64,000 nt of DNA. Origin: CAYRNR01 sp964425605. Its GTDB lineage: Bacteria; Myxococcota_A; UBA796; UBA9615; CAYRNR01. Of the stretch, positions 53,247 through 62,149 are shown piece by piece (within the stretch, counting starts at the first letter, position 1; each line of letters opens with the position of its first letter). Below the pieces are notes generated by a model. That model did not search any database and was not told the DNA's origin. It saw only the letters and a program-made list of their open reading frames with translations. The position numbers and the translations under genes are program-made. The stretch covers positions 62,001 through 126,000 of the forward strand of contig CAYRNR010000001.1 of the NCBI GenBank assembly GCA_964425605.1. The letters are read 5' to 3'.

Positions 53247-54597
53247 TCTCCGCCCGCCTCAGCTCCGTCGTCATCACGTGGACGTTGTACGGGTGCCACG
53301 TGGACATCACGAAGTACAGGATGACGCCGTCGTCGGTGGGCTCGCTGTAGCGCTCCATGACGTAGGGGCCGTAGGGGGAGCCGGGATCGGCGCGATCGGG
53401 GGTGGTGACGTTGACGTCGCAGTCGAGGCCGTAGCCCGCGGCCATGTCGTCGGAGATGTGGATGAAGCCGCAGTACCCGTCGTCGTCCACAGGATCGAAC
53501 ACGGTGGTGGGGGCGGTCCAGGGGCCCCAGGGGGCGGCGGCGGAGTGCATCTCGATGGACCAGATGTCGCAGTTGTACATCGCGATCCAGGCGTCCACGT
53601 GGGGATTGTAGTGGACCGAGAACTCGCTGACGCAGCCCTCGGCGTCGGCCTTGTCGGGGTCCACGTAGCCCAGGGGGTTGTCGCCGGTGCGCATGGGGTT
53701 GTCCGTGTCCACGAGGGCCTGGGCGTCGGCCTCGGCGCGGCTCCAGGTGGGCAGGTCGTCGTCGTCGAGGCCGGCGAAGACGTGGATCTCGTCGCCCACG
53801 TCGAGATCGTCCAGGGGCTGGGCGGCGAGGTACAGGTCGCTCGCGCGATAGTCCCCGGTTCCGAACAGGAGCACCCAGTCGTCCGTGCCCAGGTCCTCGA
53901 GGCCGGGGATGTCCACACCCTCGACCAGCACCGCCTGGATGCCGATGAAGCGGCCCTTGCTGACCGGATAGAGCACCTCGAAGGTGCGGCCGTGGTCGTC
54001 GGAGCGGGCCAGCTGGGAGCCCCGGTCCTCGTTCATGGACGAGAACCACACGTACATGGACCCGCCCACGCTCACGCCGTCCTGCTGGACCGTGCCGCCG
54101 TCCACGTCGAAGGCGGGATTGAGGAAGGTGTCGGGCTCGGTGCCCGACTCGGTGAGGAAGGTCAGGTCCACGCAGTCGGTGGGATCGTCGTCGGCGGACC
54201 AGGCCGTGGCGTCGGCGGCCAGCGGCTTGTCGCCGCCCGACGTGGACTCGACGTGCTCGGGGTCGCCGGGGATGGTCAGGGTGGCGAAGGTGTCGCCGAA
54301 CAGGAACCACAGCTTGCCGTCGTGCTCGAAGGAGCTGCCCAGATCGGTGCCCAGCAGCTCGAAGCGGCTGCCGGTGAGGTTGTGTGCGGGGATCTCATCG
54401 GGCCACAGGTCCTGGTGCGCGGCCGACTCCTCGTCCCACTCGCCGGTGAGCCGGCAGATCCGCTCGGTAGAGCCCTCGACGATGGCGAAGGCCGGCGGCG
54501 GCTCGGCGACGGGAACCTCGCCGTCGTCCTCCACAGGGCAGCCGAGCAGGCCACACAGGAAAAACCAGCCGCTCAGGATCTGGGTCAGGGTCTTCAT
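53221..54597 (-). CDS. DUF4185-type lipoprotein
   Basis: This 458-residue lipoprotein (lipobox LLGC, Cys20, then acidic linker) has a beta-propeller or jelly-roll region that matches DUF4185 proteins: GTDLGSSFEHDGKLWFLFGDTFATL, DDHGRTFEVLYP, FIGIQAVLVEGVDIPGLEDLG, and SEFSVHYNPHVDAWIAMYNC. The DUF4185 domain is often found near glycan-degrading enzymes, but its function is unknown. GGGAG precedes the ATG. The last 26 bp overlap the TPR gene. It is divergent from the kinase operon across a 116-bp gap. Confidence 0.72.
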   Translation of the reverse strand: MKTLTQILSGWFFLCGLLGCPVEDDGEVPVAEPPPAFAIVEGSTERICRLTGEWDEESAAHQDLWPDEIPAHNLTGSRFELLGTDLGSSFEHDGKLWFLFGDTFATLTIPGDPEHVESTSGGDKPLAADATAWSADDDPTDCVDLTFLTESGTEPDTFLNPAFDVDGGTVQQDGVSVGGSMYVWFSSMNEDRGSQLARSDDHGRTFEVLYPVSKGRFIGIQAVLVEGVDIPGLEDLGTDDWVLLFGTGDYRASDLYLAAQPLDDLDVGDEIHVFAGLDDDDLPTWSRAEADAQALVDTDNPMRTGDNPLGYVDPDKADAEGCVSEFSVHYNPHVDAWIAMYNCDIWSIEMHSAAAPWGPWTAPTTVFDPVDDDGYCGFIHISDDMAAGYGLDCDVNVTTPDRADPGSPYGPYVMERYSEPTDDGVILYFVMSTWHPYNVHVMTTELRRAETSASSSAP

Positions 54598-54671
54598 GGT
54601 CTGTCTCCCTCGTTCGGGGACCGTCTCCCGCCGTCGGTCCTGCACCGATTCTTGCCGGCGATGGCCCGGGG

Positions 54672-54707
54672 GGTGATTACGCGGTGATTACGGCCCGTTG
54701 GTATGAT
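54672..54707 (+). promoter_or_regulatory. Promoter of the kinase operon with tandem 11-bp repeats
   Basis: GGTGATTACGC (54672-54682) and GGTGATTACGG (54683-54693) are adjacent 11-bp repeats with one mismatch. TATGAT (54702-54707) follows, six bases before the kinase ATG at 54714. No separate -35 element is seen; the repeats cover its place. Tandem 11-bp repeats are the usual site for OmpR/PhoB-type winged-helix proteins, and one is encoded two genes downstream. Confidence 0.45.
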
Positions 54708-54713
54708 CGGACC

Positions 54714-56291
54714 ATGGGTGTGAGGGAACAGCGGGTGGGCAAGTACCGCGTGCTGCGTCAGGTGGGGGAGGGCGCGTTCGGCAGCGTGTTCGAGGCGGTC
54801 CTCCCCGGGCCCCAGGGGTTCTCCAAGCGGGTGGCGCTGAAGCGGCTGCGCGCCGACCTGCTCCGGGAGGAGCCGCGGCTGATCCGCTCGCTGATCAACG
54901 AGGCGCGCATCGGTGGCCTGCTGCACCACCCTCACATCGTCGACATCCTCGGGTTCGACGAGATCGATGGGCAGTACTACCTGGCCATGGAGTACGTCGA
55001 CGGCCCGACCCTGCAGGGGCTGCTCGACGCGAGCCGCCTGCTCGGCGAGCCGTTGCCGCGCTACGCCGTGGTGGCCTGGGCCACCCAGATCTGCCGGGGG
55101 CTCGCCCACGCCCACGCGCTACAGGGCGAGGACGGCGAACCGCTGGGCCTGGTGCACCGCGATCTCAAGCCGGCCAACGTGATCCTCGACGCCGCGGGCG
55201 CGGCCAAGATCCTCGACTTCGGCATCGCCCGCGCCGCGTCCAACCTGGGGGCCACCACCACCGCGGCCGGGGCCCGGGGCACGCCGCGGTACATGTCCCC
55301 GGAGCAGACCACCGGCCGCGGTGAGATCACGGCGTCCTCGGACATCTTCTCCATGGGCGCGGTGCTGTACGAGATGGCGGCCGGTCGATCCCTGTTCGAG
55401 GCCGACTCCCTGCCCGCCGTGGTCCACGCCATCGTCTACGAGGAGGTGGAGGAACGCCTGGACGAGGCCGAGGCGGCGCTGCCCGGGTGCCGCCCGATCC
55501 TGGCGCGCGCCCTGCAAAAGGACCCCCAGGAGCGGTACGCCACCGCCGCCCAGATGGCCGACGACCTGCTGGCCCTGGGCCGCGACCACCCCCAGGAGGA
55601 GGACCTCGCCGGCGTGGTGGCGCGCCTGACGCCGGTGGTGGAGGAAACGGTGGTCGGCGGTTCGGCAGGCCCCCCTGGGGTGCCGGCCGCGGCTCCCCGC
55701 CCCTCGCGGATGCCCGTGGTGGTCCTCGGCGTCGCGGTCGTCGCGCTGGCAGCGGTCCTCGCCAGCGTGCTGTGGGCGCGTGGCCCGGCTCGTCACCGTG
55801 AGCCCGCGCCCGGAAGCCTCGCCGACGCCGTGGACTCCCTGGCCGGCGCCGCGCGGATCGATCCGTCCGTGGCGGCGAGCGCAGCGCCCGCCCCCGATGA
55901 GGTCGTCGAGGCGACGCCAGAGCCCACCGACATCGCGCCCACGGCCCCTCACCAGCCGGTGGCCGGCGCGAGCGAGGACCCTGGCCCGGCCGAACCCGAT
56001 CCCGTGCCGCCCGACGCGCCGGACGCCCTCGAACCGGCCGCCGCCCTGGGCCCTGCCGCGGGCACGGTCTCCCTGTACAGCCGCCCGTGGGTGGACATCT
56101 ACGTGGACGGGGAGCTGATCAAGAGCGACGTGCGGCTCAAGGCGCACCCCGTGGGCGGCGGACGCCACCAGATCCGGCTCGTGTGCGCCAGGGAGGGCAA
56201 CCGCGAGAAGCTGTACGTGATCGACGTGGACGGGCAGGACCTGGACCTGGGATGCTGGGACTTCCAGGCCATGGCCCCCTGCCAGGGCTGA
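54714..56291 (+). CDS. Transmembrane Ser/Thr protein kinase with PEGA-type periplasmic tail
   Basis: This 525-residue protein has an N-terminal Hanks-type kinase domain (residues 10-285): GEGAFGSVFEA glycine loop, Lys43 in VALKRL, HRDLKPANV with Asp150, DFG at 168-170, and SPEQ in the activation segment. It then has a Pro/Gly-rich juxtamembrane part, one transmembrane helix at about 334-356, a Pro/Asp-rich linker and a C-terminal PEGA-like domain (WVDIYVDGELIKSDVRLKAHPVGGGRHQI) outside. All catalytic residues are present. Six bases separate it from the FHA-winged-helix gene, so its phosphorylation target may be that protein. The start at MGVREQ is chosen because the kinase domain begins there and the promoter ends six bases before. 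Confidence 0.85.
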   Translation: MGVREQRVGKYRVLRQVGEGAFGSVFEAVLPGPQGFSKRVALKRLRADLLREEPRLIRSLINEARIGGLLHHPHIVDILGFDEIDGQYYLAMEYVDGPTLQGLLDASRLLGEPLPRYAVVAWATQICRGLAHAHALQGEDGEPLGLVHRDLKPANVILDAAGAAKILDFGIARAASNLGATTTAAGARGTPRYMSPEQTTGRGEITASSDIFSMGAVLYEMAAGRSLFEADSLPAVVHAIVYEEVEERLDEAEAALPGCRPILARALQKDPQERYATAAQMADDLLALGRDHPQEEDLAGVVARLTPVVEETVVGGSAGPPGVPAAAPRPSRMPVVVLGVAVVALAAVLASVLWARGPARHREPAPGSLADAVDSLAGAARIDPSVAASAAPAPDEVVEATPEPTDIAPTAPHQPVAGASEDPGPAEPDPVPPDAPDALEPAAALGPAAGTVSLYSRPWVDIYVDGELIKSDVRLKAHPVGGGRHQIRLVCAREGNREKLYVIDVDGQDLDLGCWDFQAMAPCQG

Positions 56292-56296
56292 CCGAC

Positions 56297-56995
56297 ATGG
56301 GCGATCATCCGAACCCCGGCTCCGTGCTCGCCTCGACCGAAGGCGACGACCGCATGGTCTTCACGCACTCGCTGACCGTGGGGCGGCACCCGCTCAACGA
56401 CCTGGTGCTGGGCGACGCCGCGATCAGCGCCCGGCACGCTGTGCTCGAGTGGCACGCCGACGGCTGGATCGCGCGGGACCTGGGATCGAGCAACGGGACC
56501 ACGCTCAACGGCCGGCAGCTGCGCGGCAGCCGGAACATCCGAGTCGGCGACCGGCTTCGGTTCGGGGGCGTGTCCGCCTGGACCGTGGAGACGCTCGTCG
56601 AGCCCGGCACCGCCGCAGTGGACGCCACGGCCCGGGCGGGCCGGCGGGATCAGGAGCACGACCTGGACCTCCACCTGACCTTCGAGGGGCCAGCGGACGG
56701 CGCGGTGCGGGTGGTCCACCCCGGCGGCGAGTGGACCGTGCACACGTCGCAGCGGTTCGTGTTGCTGGTGCTGCTGGCGCGGGCGCGGGGCGGCTGGGTC
56801 GACGACGAGACGTTGAAGGTCGGGATCTGGGGCCGCGTGCGGGCCGACGAACTCGATCGGTCGTCGCTGAACAAGCTGATCCACGACACGCGGCAGATGT
56901 TCACGATCCACGGCACGGACGGCTGGTGCATCGAGAAACGCCCGGGCCACACGCGGATACGGCTCGCACAGGATAGAATTCACGTAGACGAATGA
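56297..56995 (+). CDS. FHA domain - winged-helix DNA-binding protein
   Basis: This 232-residue protein has an FHA domain at about residues 20-95 (VGRHPLNDLVLG, ISARHAVLEW, SSNGTTLNG) that binds phosphothreonine peptides, and a C-terminal OmpR/PhoB-type winged-helix domain (about residues 145-228: GGWVDDETLKVGIWGRVRADELDRSSLNKLIHDTRQMF). It is therefore a transcription factor that can be recruited or switched by Ser/Thr phosphorylation. The gene starts six bases after the kinase stop and its stop overlaps the start of the next gene (ATGA). It may bind the 11-bp repeats before the kinase; this is inferred. Confidence 0.78.
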   Translation: MGDHPNPGSVLASTEGDDRMVFTHSLTVGRHPLNDLVLGDAAISARHAVLEWHADGWIARDLGSSNGTTLNGRQLRGSRNIRVGDRLRFGGVSAWTVETLVEPGTAAVDATARAGRRDQEHDLDLHLTFEGPADGAVRVVHPGGEWTVHTSQRFVLLVLLARARGGWVDDETLKVGIWGRVRADELDRSSLNKLIHDTRQMFTIHGTDGWCIEKRPGHTRIRLAQDRIHVDE

Positions 56996-58056
56996 ACGTG
57001 AGACTGACCGCGCTGATCCTCTGCCTCTGCCTCGCCAGCGTCGCCCACGCGAGCGACGGCGTGCGCACCGACGGCGTGATCGTGTACGGCGCCGTGACCC
57101 TGCCGTGCCTGGGCGAGCCCCTCTCGGCCGAGCTGTACGCGGCCGAACTGCAGCGGCTGTACGAGCAGACCGTGGCCATGGCCGAGTCGGAGATCCAGTT
57201 CCAGCAGGTGCGCCGGGCCCAGGCCTGCCTCACCGCGGTGGTGCCCGCAGCCGACCTCGCGCGGCCCAGCTTCCTCGATGGCGCGACCGCCTTCAGCGAC
57301 GGTCGGCTGGACGACGCCCTGGCCGCGTTCGAGGAGGTCTTCGTGGTGGACCCCCAGCACGCCTGGGACGACGAGTACCCGCCGCCGGCGCAGCACTCGT
57401 TCATCGACGCGTCCGCGTCCGCGCTCCGGCGGCCCCGGGCCACGGTGCGCGTCATGGCGCCTGCCGGGGGGGAGGCGTGGCTGGACGGGGTGGCGATGAC
57501 CGGGGAGGATCTCGAGATCGTCGCTGGCCGGCACCTGGTGCAGGTCCGCCCCGCCGAGGACCTCCCGATCCGTTCGCTGCTGCTGGAGATCGAGGGAGCC
57601 TCGCGCGTGCTGGTGACGGTGCCCGCCGCCCTCGCCCAGCCCCGCGAGGCCGAGCCCGTGGGCACCGAGGCTCACGTCGTGACCTTCCGCGGCTCGCGCA
57701 CGGCCCCAGTCTTCCTCGTGGTGGGCGCGGGCCTGGCCGCCATCGGCGGCGTGGCCACGGCCCTGGCCGCGCGCCAACTCGAGGAGTACAACGCGCGGAT
57801 CACCAGCGGCGAGCTGACCCCCTTCCCCAGCGCGTCCGCCGCCGATCCGGAGCAGTACCAGTACTATCGCGTGTGGCAGTCCCACACCCGGGACGTCACC
57901 GTGGGCTGCACCCTGATCGGCGTCGGCGCTGGGGTGATGCTGCTGTCCATCCCCATCGACGTGGCCCACCGGCGGGCCCAGGTCGGCTTCACCGCCGCGG
58001 TCCCCCTCGGCGAGGACGGCCCCCAGGGCTTTTCGCTGGGACTGGTGGTCCAGTGA
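56992..58056 (+). CDS. Exported protein with a PEGA-like domain and C-terminal membrane helices
   Basis: This 354-residue protein has a signal peptide (cleavage near AHASD), an alpha-helical part with the repeat-like DGRLDDALAAFEEVFVVDPQHAW (TPR-like), a PEGA-like segment around residues 145-200 (VRVMAPAGGEAWLDGVAMTGEDLEIVAGRHLVQV) and two membrane helices near residues 238-258 and 300-320. A short tail follows. The start overlaps the FHA gene stop. With kinase and FHA-winged-helix genes it forms one operon; it could be the sensor or a target on the outer face of the inner membrane. Its stop codon TGA coincides with the left target-site duplication of the MITE. Confidence 0.68.
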   Translation: MNVRLTALILCLCLASVAHASDGVRTDGVIVYGAVTLPCLGEPLSAELYAAELQRLYEQTVAMAESEIQFQQVRRAQACLTAVVPAADLARPSFLDGATAFSDGRLDDALAAFEEVFVVDPQHAWDDEYPPPAQHSFIDASASALRRPRATVRVMAPAGGEAWLDGVAMTGEDLEIVAGRHLVQVRPAEDLPIRSLLLEIEGASRVLVTVPAALAQPREAEPVGTEAHVVTFRGSRTAPVFLVVGAGLAAIGGVATALAARQLEEYNARITSGELTPFPSASAADPEQYQYYRVWQSHTRDVTVGCTLIGVGAGVMLLSIPIDVAHRRAQVGFTAAVPLGEDGPQGFSLGLVVQ

Positions 58057-58236
58057 GAGGCTGTGAAAACATCCCACTCCCGTCGCCAGAGCCGCGATCC
58101 ATCCCCGCTGGACCAGTCGCTGCGCTCCTTCATCGGCCTTCCTCGGTCACAGGCCACGGGCCTGCTCCCTCTTCAGTCCTCGCCAGCGGGGCGTCTCACG
58201 GCTCTGGACTCGGTCCGGGGATGATTTCACAACCTC
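58057..58236. mobile_element. 180-bp MITE-like element
   Basis: The element has imperfect 19-bp terminal inverted repeats: GAGGCTGTGAAAACATCCC at 58057-58075 and, inverted, 58218-58236 (17 of 19 match). It is flanked by TGA on both sides (58054-58056 and 58237-58239), a 3-bp target duplication. A second inverted repeat lies inside: CCAGAGCC (58086-58093) and CCCCGCTGG pair with CCAGCGGGG (58182-58190) and GGCTCTGG (58200-58207). There is no transposase. Ends of this type and 3-bp TNA duplications occur in the IS5 family, so it may be mobilised by such a transposase elsewhere. Confidence 0.7.
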
Positions 58237-59294
58237 TGAGCCGCGCCGGTGTCCTTGCCGTGCTCGCATTGGCCGGCCTCGCTGGCTGCTTCGAGCCTCC
58301 CGTGCCGCCGGACCATCCCGACGGCTGGCTGCAGACCTCGGGCAACGGGTTCGTGCTCGACGGCGAGCCCTGGGCCGGTCGCGGTGCCAACTTCCACGAC
58401 ACGCGGTACTGCGGCAGCTGCGCCTACCGCGATGCGGACGACGACCTGCTCGACGAGACGCAGGCGCGCGCCCACCTGCTCATCGACACCTGGGGTGTGG
58501 ACTTCGTGCGGCTCAACCTCGAGAGCCGCGCCGCGGCGCCGGACGAGGACGCGGTGCACTGGGCCGGGATTCTCGACGATCCCGACTACCTCGACGATCT
58601 GGTGACCCTGGTGGACTACATCGGCGGCCACGACGGCGTCTTCGTCGAGTTGGCCCCCATGACCGACGCCACCTTCGACGAGGACGGCTGGCCCACCGAC
58701 ACCTCCCTCGACATGATGTCCACCCTGGTCGAGACCTTCGTGGACACCCCCCACGTGCTGTTCGGGCTGGGCCATCAGCCCGTGTCCAGCGGCGACGACG
58801 ACGCCCTGGCCGAGCGCTTCGACGCGCTGGCGGCCAAGGTCCGCGAGGTGGAGGACTTCCACGGCGCCCCCCACCACGTGATCGTCGCGCCGGGGACCGA
58901 CCGCAGCGGCAGCCTCCTCGACCATTACCTGGACCACCCCCTGACCGCGGGCGACGGCACCGACATCGCCTACGAGGTGCACGTCATCGACGGGCCCGAT
59001 CTCTACGAGGACCGGGTGTTCGAGCCCGCCCAAGAGCTCCCCGTGATCATCGGCTTCCTGGGCCCCGATCCCCACGGCGTGCCCGACACGTCCACCGTCG
59101 ACGACAACCTGGCCCTGATGGGGATGGCCCACGACGCGGGCATCCCCTACGCCGCATGGACCTTCCACTGGGGCTGCGGCGAGCCCAACCTGCTGCACGA
59201 CGACATCGGCGACAGCTGCGGCATGGGCGCTGAGCTGACGCCGTCGGATCCCTGGGGGCTGGCGTTCCTGGACGCCCACGGCGCAGCGCGGTAG
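58221..59294 (+). CDS. GH5-like cellulase-family lipoprotein
   Basis: This 357-residue lipoprotein (lipobox LAGC, Cys23) has a TIM-barrel glycoside hydrolase-like fold of the cellulase (GH5) type: NGFVLDGEPWAGRGANFHDTRY, HLLIDTWGVDFVRLNLESRA, DDLVTLVDYIGGHDGVFVELAPM and HVLFGLGHQPVSS. The usual NEP acid/base motif is replaced by GHQP, so the catalytic Glu is not evident at that place. PVIIGFLGPDP later holds the place of the nucleophile but Glu is also missing; activity is therefore doubtful and it may only bind glycans. Its ATG and first codons lie in the right end of the MITE. It ends before the FAD-oxidase gene. Confidence 0.65.
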   Translation: MISQPLSRAGVLAVLALAGLAGCFEPPVPPDHPDGWLQTSGNGFVLDGEPWAGRGANFHDTRYCGSCAYRDADDDLLDETQARAHLLIDTWGVDFVRLNLESRAAAPDEDAVHWAGILDDPDYLDDLVTLVDYIGGHDGVFVELAPMTDATFDEDGWPTDTSLDMMSTLVETFVDTPHVLFGLGHQPVSSGDDDALAERFDALAAKVREVEDFHGAPHHVIVAPGTDRSGSLLDHYLDHPLTAGDGTDIAYEVHVIDGPDLYEDRVFEPAQELPVIIGFLGPDPHGVPDTSTVDDNLALMGMAHDAGIPYAAWTFHWGCGEPNLLHDDIGDSCGMGAELTPSDPWGLAFLDAHGAAR

Positions 59295-59354
59295 GCCCTC
59301 CCCTCGACCCCGTCGCCGGATCCATGTACACACCCCACCGTGGAGGTGTCGTAC

Positions 59355-60692
59355 GTGAGTACCCACGAGTCCAAGGTCCAGGCCGTCGTCGATCAGATCC
59401 GCGCCGCGAACAGCCGCGGTGTGCCGCTGCAGTTCGTCAAGAAGTCGCCGTCGCATTTCGTGCCGAACCCCTACGAGGACGAGTCCAAGATCCCCAAGAT
59501 CGACCTGTCGCCGCTGTGCGAGGTCCTGTCCATCGATCCCGAGACGCGCACGTGCGAGGTGGAGTCGGGCGTGGCGCTGGTGGATCTGGTGGAGGAGACC
59601 CTGCCGTATGGGCTGGTGCCGTACACGGTGTCCGAGCTCAAGACGATCACCGTGGGCGGGGCCATCTCCGGGTGCTCTGTGGAGTCCATGTCGTACCGCC
59701 ACGGCGGCCTGCACGACAGCTGCGTGGAGTACGAGGTGATCACGGGCACGGGCGAGGTGATCACCTGCTCGCCGGAGCAGGACGCGGACCTGTTCCACAT
59801 GCTGCACGGGTCGTACGGGACGCTGGGCATCCTCAGCCGCGTGACGCTGAAGCTGTACCCGGCCAAGCGCTTCGTGAAGGTGGAGAACCGGCTCCACCAC
59901 ACCTTCGAGGCGTACTGGGCCGACCTGCTCGAGCGGTGCGAGAAGGGCGACTACACCTTCGTCGACGGCATCATCCACGGCCGCGACGCGTTCGTGCTGT
60001 GCCTGGGCGAGTACGTGGACGAGGCGCCGTACACCTCGGACTACGAGGGCGAGCAGATCTACTACAAGAGCACGCTGGACAAGCGTGAGGACTACATGAC
60101 CGCCCAGCAGTACTTCTTCCGCTACGACACGGAGTGTCACTGGCTGACGAAGACCGGCCCCGGGCTGGAGATCCCGCTGGTGCGGCGGCTGTTCGGGCGG
60201 TTCCTGCTGGGCTCGACGAACCTGATCCAGTGGTCGAACCGGCTCAAGGGACCGATGAAGCTGATCAAGCGGCGGCCCGACCTGACCATCGACGTGTTCA
60301 TCCCCGAGCAGCGGTTCGAGGAGTTCTGGGCCTGGTACGACGAGGTCATCGACTTCTTCCCCCTGTGGATCGTGCCGTACCGGATGCCGCAGATGTACGC
60401 GTTCCTCGACGACGAGTACGCGGGGCAGGTGGGCAGCACCTTCGTCATCGACGCGGCCATCTACGGCCGGCCCAACAACGACCCGGACGTGGACATCTCC
60501 GAGGTGCTCGAGCGCAAGGTCCACGAGCTCAACGGTTTCAAGACGCTGATCTCGCGCAACCACTACACCGAGGACGAATTCTGGAAGGTCTTCGACCGGC
60601 CGCGATACGATGCGGCCAAGGCCCGGCTGGACCCGGAGGACCTCTTCGGCAACGTGTACAAGAGGTTCGCGCCGGCCAAGTACGGGCCCTGA
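59355..60692 (+). CDS. FAD-linked oxidase of the DHCR24/DIMINUTO type
   Basis: This 445-residue flavoprotein has an FAD-binding PCMH-type domain in residues 1-190: CEVESGVALVDLVEETLPYGLVPY, TVGGAISGCSVESMSYRHGGLHDSCVEYEVITG and LFHMLHGSYGTLGILSRVTLKLYP, close to plant DIMINUTO and animal DHCR24 (sterol delta-24 reductase). The C-terminal half covers a substrate-binding part. A sterol or other lipid with an isolated double bond is a plausible substrate, but no sterol gene is near. The GTG at 59355 is chosen because GGAGGT lies seven bases upstream; GTG codons at 59340 and 59346 are alternatives. The next gene is 13 bp downstream. Confidence 0.8.
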   Translation: MSTHESKVQAVVDQIRAANSRGVPLQFVKKSPSHFVPNPYEDESKIPKIDLSPLCEVLSIDPETRTCEVESGVALVDLVEETLPYGLVPYTVSELKTITVGGAISGCSVESMSYRHGGLHDSCVEYEVITGTGEVITCSPEQDADLFHMLHGSYGTLGILSRVTLKLYPAKRFVKVENRLHHTFEAYWADLLERCEKGDYTFVDGIIHGRDAFVLCLGEYVDEAPYTSDYEGEQIYYKSTLDKREDYMTAQQYFFRYDTECHWLTKTGPGLEIPLVRRLFGRFLLGSTNLIQWSNRLKGPMKLIKRRPDLTIDVFIPEQRFEEFWAWYDEVIDFFPLWIVPYRMPQMYAFLDDEYAGQVGSTFVIDAAIYGRPNNDPDVDISEVLERKVHELNGFKTLISRNHYTEDEFWKVFDRPRYDAAKARLDPEDLFGNVYKRFAPAKYGP

Positions 60693-60705
60693 GGGGAAGG
60701 TTCGG

Positions 60706-62118
60706 ATGAGGGCATATGTGGCCGCGCTGGCGTTGTTGGTGATCGCGTGCTCGTGCTGTGCGCTGACCTCGGACAAGGCCGCGATCCAGGAGACCGCGGT
60801 CGAGCAGGCGGCCCAGGTGGCGGCGGACGCCGAGGAGGTGACGCCCGAGGCCGTCTCCGTTCGTCGCGTCGAGGGGGAAGGCCACGGCCACTTCGGCCTC
60901 AACGGGGGCTATGCCCCCGATCCCCAGGATCGCCGCCCGAACCTGGCGAGGGACATGGCCGAGCTCGATGACCTGCCGCCGATGATCCTGCGCCAGCCCG
61001 GCCTGGCCGACGTGACGTGGGACTTCGTCCACCCGGCGCCGGGGGAGTGGACCTTCGAGATGGCCGACGCGTTCATGGAGTACGACCGCTACACCCTGAT
61101 CGCCGAGCTGTACTCGCACATGGGCATGCCGTACTTCTTCGGGGCGGACTTCTCCCGCGAGCACCTGGAGTCCCTGGCCGCCGAGGGGGGAGGGACCCGC
61201 AAGGAGATCGCGCGGTACTACCGGGACAACCCCCTCGACCTGTCCATCGCCAAGCACCGCAAGGACTCCGAGGAGTACGTCACCACCGTGGTCCAGCGGT
61301 ACGCCGACGACATCCAGTACTGGGAACTGGGCACCGAGATCACGATGGAGCCCACCCTGGTGGAGATGATGAAGCACTCCTACGGCTGGGTGAAGGACAA
61401 CGACCCCGACTGCCAGGTGATCATGCCGTCCATCGCGGGCACCAACGAGCGGATGTTCCAGCGGCAGATCGGGGCGCTGGACCGGCGCCTCGCCGAGGGG
61501 ATGGGGGCTTACTTCGACATCGCGGGGTACCACGACTACGCCTCGGTGGAGGGGCTCGAGGACCGCTACGACCTGTTCGTCGAGACCCTCGCCAAGCACG
61601 GCGTGCACAAGCCGGTGTGGGTGACCGAGACGGGGACGTCGAGCGATCCGAACTCCATCCTGTCGGGCCGCTCCAGCGAGTCGAAGCAGGCCCGCGAGGT
61701 GGTCCAGCGGCTGGTGATCCTCTCGGCCAAGGGCGCCGAGGTCGTGCTGTGGCACAACTACAAACACTGCAGCCGCAAGAGCGAGTTCTTCGGCGCCAAC
61801 CTGGTGGACCACCGCCTGGGGCCCAAGCCGGGCTACCACACCTTCAAGCTGGTGGTGCAGCAGCTGGACGACTACCGCTCGGTGGAGGAGCTGCCCATCG
61901 ACGGCCTGTCCGCCTACCGCTTCACCTTCGACGGCCGCGCGCCGGTGTTCGTGGTGTGGGCCGACATCGAGGGCACCGCCGACCTGAGCTTCGAGCTGCC
62001 CAGGGCCAAGGTGACCCACATCATCGAGGAGTCGGGTCGAACCGAACCGGTGGTGGTGGAGGTGGCCGGCAACGCCGTGCCAGTGGGGCCGTCGCCGGTT
62101 TTTGTCACCACGCCGTGA
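60706..62118 (+). CDS. Clan-A glycoside hydrolase-like lipoprotein
   Basis: This 470-residue lipoprotein has lipobox LVIAC (Cys15) and a Glu/Ala-rich linker. The barrel (residues about 55-430) resembles GH39/GH-A enzymes: DVTWDFVHPAPGEWTFEMADAFM, IQYWELGTEITMEPT and MPSIAG, then KPVWVTETGTSS. The Glu residues of WELGTE and VTETG would be acid/base and nucleophile; both are present. After the barrel comes a beta-domain (about residues 400-470). The substrate is unknown. It starts 13 bp after the FAD-oxidase gene and is probably co-transcribed with it. Confidence 0.72.
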   Translation: MRAYVAALALLVIACSCCALTSDKAAIQETAVEQAAQVAADAEEVTPEAVSVRRVEGEGHGHFGLNGGYAPDPQDRRPNLARDMAELDDLPPMILRQPGLADVTWDFVHPAPGEWTFEMADAFMEYDRYTLIAELYSHMGMPYFFGADFSREHLESLAAEGGGTRKEIARYYRDNPLDLSIAKHRKDSEEYVTTVVQRYADDIQYWELGTEITMEPTLVEMMKHSYGWVKDNDPDCQVIMPSIAGTNERMFQRQIGALDRRLAEGMGAYFDIAGYHDYASVEGLEDRYDLFVETLAKHGVHKPVWVTETGTSSDPNSILSGRSSESKQAREVVQRLVILSAKGAEVVLWHNYKHCSRKSEFFGANLVDHRLGPKPGYHTFKLVVQQLDDYRSVEELPIDGLSAYRFTFDGRAPVFVVWADIEGTADLSFELPRAKVTHIIEESGRTEPVVVEVAGNAVPVGPSPVFVTTP

Positions 62119-62149
62119 ATGCGCAACAGAAAGACCGCTGCTATCGTTT

